A stretch of 64,000 bases of DNA, taken from contig JBAKBP010004309.1 of assembly GCA_037953745.1 (NCBI GenBank), positions 1 through 64,000 of the forward strand, read 5' to 3'. Position 1 is the stretch's first letter; every line of letters starts with the position of its first letter. The position numbers were made by a program, and so were the translations under genes. The notes beneath the pieces were generated by a model, which worked only from the letters and a program-made list of their open reading frames with translations, ran no database searches and was not told the DNA's origin. Shown piece after piece: positions 55,620 to 64,000 of this stretch. This DNA is from Lithodes maja. Its lineage: Eukaryota; Arthropoda; Malacostraca; Decapoda; Lithodidae.

Positions 55620-56490
55620 TTCTCCAATGCCCGACGGCAAGCATTCCCTTTCATATACTCCCTTAACCCAGCAACGGCAAGGGGGGGGAATGAACTAGCT
55701 CCCCATGGGCGAGCATATGGGCTCCATTCAGGCCTATAATCGTCATTTTACAATAAATATCGTTATTACCTATTCATATGAGCCTATTTTACCTTCACTA
55801 TGAAGATAGTAACCTGTAACAACAATCAAACCAATGAAAATATAATTTTTCTGGTCAAAATCGCGAATATAGATGAACCAGCCCATTCATGAATTATGGA
55901 GAAAATTAAGGCAACCCCTCCCTCCACGAGGCCTCAAGCCACACTGAGCCTACTCATACACACTTCGCTTGTGTAACACATCCGCTAGGCACGTAAGCAC
56001 ATCCCCCACACAGTTTGCTAATGTTAGCACAAAAATATACCAACAAATTAGGGAATAACAGGGAAAATAGGTGATAATTGAAGGGGGAGGGGAAAGGGAG
56101 GAAGGAGGGGATGTGGAAGAGTGATATGAGGTATAGGGAAAAAAAAAAAAAAAATGGTTTAGTGCCGTTTAAATGTTTTTTTTAGGCCTCCCTCTTAAGA
56201 GCTTTGCCGCCGTCGCCCAGTAAAACTTCTCAAGAGCTTTGCCGCCGTTTACGGGTTAATCGCCCCCCTGTCTTAGCCGATATGCTTGGAGAGTCCCCCA
56301 CTTTCTCCCTCCCACATCTTATGCAGTTTCTCCTCCATACCAGTCTCCTTCAGCTTCTTTGATTAGTGTTTCCTAGTCTTATTATCCTCTACTACGTATT
56401 ATGCCCAGCCCCACAACAACTCCGATGTTTTTTCCACAAAGTTTATTTTGGTGCCACATAGTCTTTTTAGGCTTGGTGCGAATCCCTATT

Positions 56491-56543
<53 letters not shown>
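55620..56543 (+). mobile_element. 5'-truncated second copy of the LINE E family
   Basis: It begins inside the ORF2 C-terminus (FSNARRQAFPFIYSLN), runs through the last codons and 3' UTR (TTGGTGCGAATCCCTATTTT) and ends in (AAT)n at 56494-56543. A 14-bp TSD AATGCTGCTGTGGT brackets it (55606-55619 and 56544-56557). It is interrupted by the MITE at 55667-56255. Orientation is opposite to LINE E. Confidence 0.92.
55667..56255. mobile_element. piggyBac-like MITE, copy 2
   Basis: TTAA flanks at 55663-55666 and 56256-56259. The ends are CCCAGCAACGGCAAGG and, inverted, CCCGTAAACGGCGG. The interior matches copy 1 (19718-20431). Removing it restores the LINE sequence CTCCCTTAATCGCCCCCC, as in LINE E. 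Confidence 0.88.
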
Positions 56544-56547
<4 letters not shown>

Positions 56548-56562
56548 CTGCTGTGGTGGTAT

Positions 56563-56815
56563 GTCCCGGTTGTATCATCATCAATCTTCAGTATCTTCAT
56601 TAAATTTCATCATCAATCATCATCATAATCAATCCTCATCATCTGCCACCTCGCCTGACTCTCCTCCCGGGAAACCACTTCTAAGTCATGTACAGAAACA
56701 CTGCTTTGTCCAGATAGGCTTCCTTTGCCCATTCCACAATGCTCCTGACACTACATTAACAATTGTTTTCACTATATACTTCCACTGTTCCACTGTTCCA
56801 CACCACTGGTTCCTG
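56563..56815 (-). pseudogene. decayed 3' end of a LINE B-family copy
   Basis: It resembles plus-strand 32373-32545 (GACAGAAACGTCTCC against TACAGAAACACTGC, then CTTCCTTTGCCCATTCCACA). An ATC-rich 3' tail lies on the left side. It has no open frame. Confidence 0.7.
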
Positions 56816-57660
56816 AAAACCCGATCTTAAATAGCAAACCCTAAGATTATGATAAATGGGGATGCGTTCTTGGACCAGCCAAAACCCAAACACAAGTGCT
56901 TTATATCGAAGGGTAATTATACACTTTCCATGTTTTTTTTTGTTTTTTTTCTGTGAGTGAGGAAAAAGAAAAACACAAAAAACATAGAGAGTGTACAACC
57001 AACTATACTGGTTAGTAGGGTTAGTACCACAATAAAAGTTAGTGAACATTTTTTAGATTACTTTATTACCGTATTACCGTTACAGTTAATACACACAATG
57101 CAGACGGGAGTTGATATGCACTACCAGCAGTATCGAAATTTCTAAATACCTAATCAAATATATTAATAATAAGTAAGCACTGTTGCTATAAATGTTAAAA
57201 CATACTAGACCACTGGTATAATGAACAAACGCTATACTTGGGAACGAAACCAATTGTGTGCTGGAAAAGACAGTGCTAACATCACATTACTGTACAAAAA
57301 ACTCTTGACTGCTCATAGAAAGGGTGATATAATATATATATGTATATATGTATATAACCTTATTAAACCGGGGAGGGGTGGGGTATTCTCCATCTAAATA
57401 TCGTATAGAGCACCATATCTTGTTAACGCTTTATGGCCAAACTTAAAGCATTGGAATTTTAGCCTCTCGAATCAGCAATTATGATCTTTTCTTGTCAGTT
57501 AAATAGATCCGCTCTCGTATAATGTCCTTTTCTTGTCAGTTTAATAGATCCGCACTCTTATGTGAAGATGATCAAGTAAAGAATGTTGGATCCCCTGATG
57601 GTATTGTTGAAAAAGTACATTTTTTACTCAAATACCGATTCTATTGTCGATTATTTTGTA
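56816..57660. other. nothing recognised
   Basis: AT-rich sequence with a short TATATATGTATATATG stretch near 57333 and a duplicated phrase TTTTCTTGTCAGTT(A/T)AATAGATCCGC (about 57489 and 57529). Confidence 0.35.
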
Positions 57661-58375
57661 TCACTCAAGTTCACTCAACTCCATCAAATCAGTCAATCTA
57701 ACACTAACCTCTAATTCATTCAAAGTTGGTGTACAATAATTTAGGTGAGCTTGTCTGAAAAGCAACTCTAAATTAGTAGTTACAGACCAACTTAAGCTTC
57801 GAAGTAGCTTAATGGTTTTAAGAGTTGATTGAAATGTTGGAGATGTCTGTAATAGACCAATACAAAGCACTGCATGTGCATGTAACTCGCTGAAACATCT
57901 TACTTCCAAATGATAAGGGATCTTTTTATCTAGCAAATTAACTTGGAAAACGAGAGTGAATGTGTGAAGGAACCCTTTAAGGAGGAACAGTTGACAAGAG
58001 GGAGTGAAGACCATGAGGGATTTGAGTCTTCACCTTGCCTTTTCGTTGTTACATAAAACAAAAATGATTGTATGTACAAAAACACAGAGGGATGTCGGTT
58101 GCGGAAAAAGCATAAGAGATACCACCCTAATGCTTTCTGTGGGCTCTCTAATGTCCCTTTTTGCACCTCTCAACCCCATTCAAGTCAACCAGATCAATCA
58201 ACTCCGCACTCGTTAAAGCCCCATGATAAGCAGATTTGGTGTGTAATGATCTTGGTATCCTTGTCCAGGTAGCAAGATTAATATATTGCCCATATTTGAG
58301 TTCAGAGAGTGCGGACTTTATTTTTGCTTTGGCGAAGTTGAATCGGTTGCCAGGTACAAAATGCAGTTTAAAATA
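57661..58375 (-). other. open segments of uncertain coding status
   Basis: Two minus-strand open stretches stand out in AT-rich surroundings: 58375-58164 (about 70 codons, ending at a TAG) and 58014-57661 (117 codons). Each ends with a related phrase (SAELIDLVDLNGVE and SVRLTDLMELSELE), suggesting a repeated leucine-rich motif. They may be exons or retropseudogene pieces of a host gene. I do not recognise a family. Confidence 0.3.
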
Positions 58376-58951
58376 TAGTTAATAAGTGAACATCGGACAC
58401 ATACACGGGAAACTGAGATGGAAAAAGTATTAGATTCTATCTTTTACTTTACATGCTTTTCATATATACTTTTTTGGGACCGAGGGGGCCTTGCTTCAAT
58501 GAGAAATCAATAAAGAAAGAGAATATCAACCCCAGAAAACCACCGAAATACACAGCTACGGGTTTACTCTAGGTTATAAAAAACTCTGATTTATATAGAA
58601 AAAAATCTCACGCATAGAAAACGTATTGTCTTCATCTAGCCGGCACTGTGAGAATCTCGGTCACCTGTTTCGGCTATCATTTTATTTACACAGGTTCAGT
58701 CTAGGAATCCTTGAATACTTAACCCTTTCAATCAAATGGCATTTTTTATATCCATGCTATTGTTAGACAGCTTTATACAGCCATAGAAGGACTTCTCGGA
58801 AACAAAGGGTTCAAAATATGTTTCAATTAACCCTTTTCTCCAAAGATATCCGTCCAAAGCTGAATACAATTACAGTATCTAAAGGTACCTCAAATACAAT
58901 AAAAAAGGTCATATGATTGATAGGGCTAAAGGCTATCCTGCAAAACTTTAT

Positions 58952-59034
58952 TTTACCCTACTTGAGATTTACCCTACTTGAGATTTACCCTACTTGAGAT
59001 TTACCCTACTTGAGATTTACCCTACTTGAGATTT
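58952..59034. repeat. 17-bp tandem repeat, about five copies
   Basis: The unit TTTACCCTACTTGAGAT is repeated perfectly 4.9 times. Confidence 0.97.
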
Positions 59035-59401
59035 TCTGTAGCTTCACTAAAACACATACAAAGCCTTGACACAACAATGATTCTCAATTACTCAGAAATG
59101 TGTAGCTCAATAGAATTTGGCCAAAGAATCCTATGGTATTTTTTTATTATTGTACTTATGATTTGTATTAATTCAGCACAATTCTGAGTCTGGAAGAAAA
59201 ATAAGATCTTAATAACAAAAAAATGGCTTTCATCAGACGAGTACGATTTTTGTTTTAACCATTCATCACTTTTAGAAGCAATTTCCCAGGATACCATTAA
59301 ATGTGACTTTAATTTAATTCCATTTAAATTATATTTTTCTACAGGATTACGGTACAGTATATCCACCACGACTCCGATGTACTGTATATGCGATTCATTA
59401 A

Positions 59402-59769
59402 GGGGTAGTGGTCGCTTTTTTCTGAATCCCCTTTTCCCTTATGTTTAACATATTAATTTTGAGATTTTAAGATGTTCGCTCCATTACTTTGGCGATTTTG
59501 AGACTTTTTGCCCCATTTTTTTGTCAATATCAAGACCTTTCGTGCCATTTATTGTAGGTGTAGAATTTTTCATGGCGAGCGATAGCGAGCCTGTAAATTT
59601 AGAAGGAACCAGCCTTTGGGCGGGAAATTTTTATACCAACAAATGTACAAATTTAGCTTGAAATGGGGTCTAGGGAGTGTTTTTTAAGCTTGATGGAGGT
59701 CTAGCGAGAAAACTAAAACATCAATTATTATTCCGTAAATACATAGACCAAAAAAGAAGCACTACCCAC
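59402..59769. mobile_element. TTAA foldback MITE, copy 2
   Basis: TTAA flanks lie at 59398-59401 and 59770-59773. The ends are GGGGTAGTGGTCGCTTTTTT and, inverted, GTGGGTAGTGCTTCTTTTTT. The core GGCGAGCGATAGCGAGCC lies near 59574, in the opposite orientation to copy 1. Confidence 0.85.
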
Positions 59770-60097
59770 TTAACACTTTCTTTTACACGAAATATTAATT
59801 AGGATCTTTAAATATATGAGTATCAAATAGGTTAAAATAGAAGCTCTGTGTGACAGCTCCTTTAGGCTACCAGCAGAAGCCATTGCTTTGAAACACTAAG
59901 CCATGAAATAAGCCGTGTCTAGTAGTGACTTGTTTGTTTAAGAACTATCTATTGCTTTCTCGTAAATCTATTGTTTATATTCTTTGTCCAAGCCTGGTAG
60001 TTCAGTGGTTTATATAGCTACCCCCAAAATTAACATGATTAAAATTATGATTACATGGGAACTAAGGGCGGGTAGCACATTTCCCAAATCACTGTAA

Positions 60098-60308
60098 GGC
60101 CGGTATCACACGAGAGCTTTTATAGTCGACATTCCATGATCAAAATTTTTCTGGCAACATTTCTGGAATATTTTGCACTGGTATCTGAAACTTGACTGAT
60201 GATAGATGAATTTAAGTAACGGAAGTGTATTAAATGTTGACCTCATAAGCTGCCAGACCAGAGTTGAGGATAAATGTTGAGGGAAAAAGAGCTGGTGTGG
60301 TACCGGCT
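60098..60308. mobile_element. PIF/Harbinger-like MITE, 211 bp
   Basis: TSD TAA lies at 60095-60097 and 60309-60311. Inverted ends are GGCCGGTATCACACGAG and AGCCGGTACCACACCAG, each followed by a CTTTT tract. The TWA target and an inner TATCACAC-like motif fit Harbinger MITEs. The 71-codon ORF inside is not a gene. Confidence 0.85.
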
Positions 60309-60416
60309 TAAGTTTCCTCATATGTGCTACTTTTGGTTTCCCCGGACATTTGGACTTACCTCATTGTACCCTGGCTAACCTATATAATCTAACCTGGCCA
60401 AACCGTATTAGGTTAA

Positions 60417-60770
60417 GGGGACCCACCTCGTTTTTTGTTTCTCTCTCGGTTGTATCCATTCGGCCCCATTCAGCCTACTTTTTAAGACGTTTATCCCCAT
60501 CCAGGTGTTGATTTATTCCTGGCGAGCAGTAGCGAGCCAGCATTTTTATAAAAAAAAATTGACAGCAGGCTAAATTTGTAAATTTGTTGATAAAAAACTG
60601 TCTCCGGCGAAGCCGGATTTCTCCACACAATGCTGGCTCGCTATCGCTCGCCAGGAAGAAATCGACACCTGGATGGGGATAAACGTCTTAAAACAGTAGG
60701 CTGAATTGGGCCAAATGGATACAAGCCAGAGAAAGAAAGAACAGGAAAGAAAAAAAGCAGGTCACCCCCC
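60417..60770. mobile_element. TTAA foldback MITE, copy 3
   Basis: TTAA flanks lie at 60413-60416 and 60771-60774. The ends GGGGACCCACCTCG and, inverted, GGGGGGTGACCTGC are followed by T-rich tracts. Most of the element folds back on itself: the core GGCGAGC(A/G)(G/A)TAGCGAGCC is present once in each arm (near 60520 and 60632). Confidence 0.87.
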
Positions 60771-60779
60771 TTAAGATAG

Positions 60780-62160
60780 ATTACGTTAGGCTAGGCTGGT
60801 TAGAGTCAAATAAATAAATCACAAACGTCTTTGAATAGAAATCGTAGCTGAAGTGCGAAAACCCACATAGATTTGGAAAACATGCGGGCGGGTAATGTTC
60901 TTAGACTACATCTGAGCACGATGGATATTTATGGATATATATACAAACGTGTGTTGATTTTTTAGATAGATTATGCTTACTTTTCTCATACTTTTTTGGT
61001 AAACAGTATTAAATATCTTATCTACATAGACCATATTTTCTCAAACATTAGACTTTTCAGTTCTCAAAACAATACACATCTATTTTAAAGACTACTCTCT
61101 AGATAAAGCCAAAATAAGAACTACAAATAGTTGATAAATTGTCAAGATTGATAGAAAAACAAAACAATATGAGTAATACCGCGACACTTTCACAAAAAAG
61201 AAAACCATAGCTATATCCCTAAGAGTTCATCATAAGGTTTACAAAAGCTTTTCATACTGTGTACATCATTTGCCTTCATACTAACTTGAGCAATGTGATG
61301 AAACAAAAACATTACGTGCACGAACAGACTAGTTTTCTTGTCCCTTCGGAGTGCGGGGGCTTGGCGTGGAAGAAGACACAGAAATAGAATAACAAAAGAT
61401 AAACAAAATCATAGATAGTTGAAAATAATACACGTGGAAGACAAATAAATAGAACAAAAAATATACTGTATACAATCAGTTTAAAATAAGAATAAATGTG
61501 GAAGAATACATATTTATAAAATATCAAGAAAAAATATCATACTTTAAAAGAAGAATGAAATGGAACAATGCAAATATATAAGTAATAGCAAGACAAATAA
61601 TGTCATAAATAGTTTTTGATAAGAATAAATGCTTCAAAAGAACACTTCAGATCATGCCAATCCTTCTGAATGATTATTACATACTGTATACTGTATAGAA
61701 CAAAAGTACAAACAATCTTGTAATTCTTCATAATATAAATAATTAAATATTGTTAACGAGTAATTGAGGATATGGATTGCTATAAATTTATGTGAAGACT
61801 TTCAAAAACAACAAGACAAAATCAATGATGGATAATAATAATAAGTAATGATCACCAAAGAGCTAAAGGACAGCACTTATATATATTTTTGAATAAGCAT
61901 TCCTTTGTATATATTTATCTTAATACTCTATATGAAGGAATACTAGTTACCATTGACAAAGGATGTCAGGTGATTAATTATATTATCTGTAGTATATCGC
62001 TAATATTTATCTTTTTCATCTTTCTATTGGTTGAGTGAAATTTATATACAGTATATATACTGTATATAATTCTAGCAAGATGATAATCCAGTTCCTCTTA
62101 ATTTATAAAATCTGCTTATTATTTTGCACCAATATCATAGCTATAAATATGAATTAAATT
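60780..62160. other. AT-rich, nothing recognised
   Basis: Only simple palindromes such as TATATACAGTATATATACTG near 62043 are visible. Confidence 0.4.
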
Positions 62161-62161
62161 A

Positions 62162-62705
62162 AAAAGGCGGGTGCCCAACCCTGAAAGGGGTTGAAATAGG
62201 GGGAGCTATCCCCCCACCAAAGGCGGCTTTCTAGGGCCTTTCCTAGCTAATGCTGAAAGGATTGGGTTCTAGTCATGTGGTGATGGGCTGGTCTATCAGC
62301 GTGAGAACTAAGCGATCTCTGCCATACCCATAGCTTACTCTGCCTGTTCCTTTTACTTATATATTTTCTAGATCTCAAGTGACGGCGTCTCTTCCGTGGA
62401 TTGACCTCCCAATCCGCCAACCCAGAGGTTGGTAGATTGGAAGCCAAAGCGTCACATTTTCCCTTTGCCCCTCAACTTTCTCTTCATAATTGCTGAGGGG
62501 CACAGGGCCCTGGGTGGGGCTTTGGTTTCCCGGGTGTTTCCGCACCCTCCTCAGCTCCCCGCCATGGAGTGGCTTCGGTCACCCAGGCTTTATTGTGGTA
62601 GGTGGGGAGGGTTCTGTTGGGGTGCTCGGTTATGGCCTTGGCCTTGCTTGGGGCCTTGGGGCTGTTCGGCCAGGCAGCCTGAGGAAAAACAACAACAACA
62701 ACATT
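62162..62705 (+). repeat. putative retroelement fragment with (AAC)n tail
   Basis: This GC-rich island in AT-rich surroundings ends GCCTGAGGAAAAACAACAACAACAAC. The abrupt composition change and tail suggest a truncated LINE or SINE. The family is not recognised and ORFs inside are unconvincing. Confidence 0.5.
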
Positions 62706-64000
62706 AAATAATAAGAACTATAACATAGCATATACTGATAACATAAATAATAGGCAACATAATTCAAACTTAGAAAGGAGAGCATTAACAGGATAACAGA
62801 TATAAGTTAAAAATATATAAACAAAAACTAGGAATTTTCTTTGAATTACAGTACTGTACATAGAAATACAAGCTGTAGAACAACAATAGTTATGAAATGT
62901 ATATACACAGACACATGAGAGCGAAGTAGATTAGGAGGCCTACTTAAAGAATAAACAGAAAATAGACATACGACAGACATAATATAGGGCCTAGGAGAGA
63001 ACGCCAAGTCCACCGCAAGAGACTGCGCGCGCACTCCTCAAGGACTGGGCTCGTAAACCAGGGCTGTGTGTGAAATTTGCCGTTTTACTACCTTCCCGTA
63101 AAACCGAGAAAGTCTCATAAAACAGACTACGCACGTCCAAGTATGCTACAATATTTGGAAACCTGCATATTATGGATAGAGGATTCAGAAAAAAAGGAAC
63201 AACATTCCCACGGTGTAAAGGAGTCGTCTTTGTAAACACGTACTACTTTCTGTATGCGCTGAGCGAAGCGTCTACCGAATAAACACGAATTAAAGTATAT
63301 TATGTAGGAAAAATGCCTTAGTACATTACCTCTAAATAAAGTGCAAGTTACCGAGGAAAAGGATCGCTGCGTTAAATGTGAATTTTTTAGTAGGTTGGAA
63401 AACTTTAATGGTGAAACCTATTACAACATTGCATTCATTTGAACTAACATCTTTATCATAACACGAACAAGCTTTGAAAACGAAAGCACACAGGCAATTC
63501 ATTGGACACCTAATTAGATAATTTTGCATATTTTAAACATCATTCGAACGCAAGACCTTCGAATAAAATAATGAATAATCTCGAGTTACACAGTGCATGG
63601 AGGCTAAACAGTGCAATAATAAAATGAGTGTCACTGAGCGAGAGACGAGGAGATGAACACTGAACCAGGGATCCAGCTAACTAGAGGAGGTCCGCTAGTG
63701 ACTCAATATTTGACGAAAGCAGGACAAGACGAAATGAGCCTGTGAAGCACGAGTTCTAGATGACGGCAGGTGGGAAGAGAGAGAGAGAGAGTGAGAGTGA
63801 GAGTGAGATAGATACTAGTAGATTCGTAGAATAAGAAAAACACAGAAGTAAGATGGCGAAATAGGAACTGCATTGAGTTAAGAGGAAAGATGAAAGGAGA
63901 AACAGATAGATATAGAGAGAGACAGACAAAGAAAGAGAAAACTGTGGCCACAAGTGATTATAAGTGTTACAAGCTTAACAGTGCTAACATGACAAATGCT
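62706..64000. other. AT-rich, nothing recognised apart from (GA)n
   Basis: A GA-repeat tract lies at about 63776-63811. No gene, TIR or LINE motif was found. Confidence 0.4.

Noticed and set aside
61312..61527. Phe/Leu/Tyr-rich membrane-like peptide
   Set aside because: A short ORF in very AT-rich DNA, with no start context or homologous motif.
62429..62711. Two overlapping Trp/Gly-rich ORFs
   Set aside because: Both frames are open only because the island is GC-rich, and they run into an AAC tail, which fits a retroelement end.

Overview
The window is eukaryotic, most likely from an arthropod and perhaps a decapod crustacean. It is AT-rich, it has no prokaryotic gene organisation, it carries short runs of the arthropod telomere motif TTAGG, and its LINE, SINE and MITE families have the look of those in large crustacean genomes. 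The organism call is inference. I found no convincing host gene. Nearly everything recognisable is a transposable element, and many of their ends can be read directly as target-site duplications (TSDs), inverted repeats and microsatellite tails.

Layout. 1-6.94 kb: a decayed Ty3/gypsy retrotransposon on the minus strand (gag, protease, RT, RNase H, integrase, long proline-rich tail). 6.94-10.93 kb: no recognisable gene, with a 98-bp tandem array. 10.93-17.88 kb: two LINEs meeting tail to tail on one (ATT)n tract. 17.9-28.0 kb: simple repeats, several non-autonomous DNA transposons (piggyBac-like, TTAA foldback, hAT, two inverted-repeat elements), and a 542-bp unit carrying a tRNA-derived SINE repeated 2.7 times. 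28.2-30.1 kb: a dead Penelope-like element.

30.15-46.7 kb is the centrepiece, a nest of transposons. The outermost element is a CR1/L2-like LINE (A, minus). It holds a Harbinger-like MITE and an RTE-like LINE (B, minus). LINE B holds an 8.4-kb DNA transposon (C, plus) with inverted repeats and a 3-bp TSD. Element C holds a 2.8-kb jockey-group LINE (D, plus). Removing each layer and one TSD copy rejoins the layer below in frame at four of four junctions, so the order of events is certain. Element C encodes a very large protein with an N-terminal CCHC-type module, a candidate DDE transposase core and a FEN1/XPG-like nuclease domain. A Cys8 zinc-binding tail has been cut off by LINE D. This matches the poorly studied Academ superfamily.

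46.7-56.6 kb: a Tigger-like MITE, a Penelope 3' fragment, and a structurally complete I-group LINE (E, minus) with two uninterrupted ORFs (zinc-knuckle ORF1; endonuclease-RT-RNase H ORF2). It lies head to head with a truncated copy of its own family, which is itself split by a piggyBac-like MITE. 56.6-64 kb: fragments, three MITEs, a 17-bp tandem repeat and long AT-rich stretches with no recognisable content.

The elements do not form a pathway. They form a record of insertions, with the inner layers of the nest (C, D) far better preserved than the outer ones (A, B).
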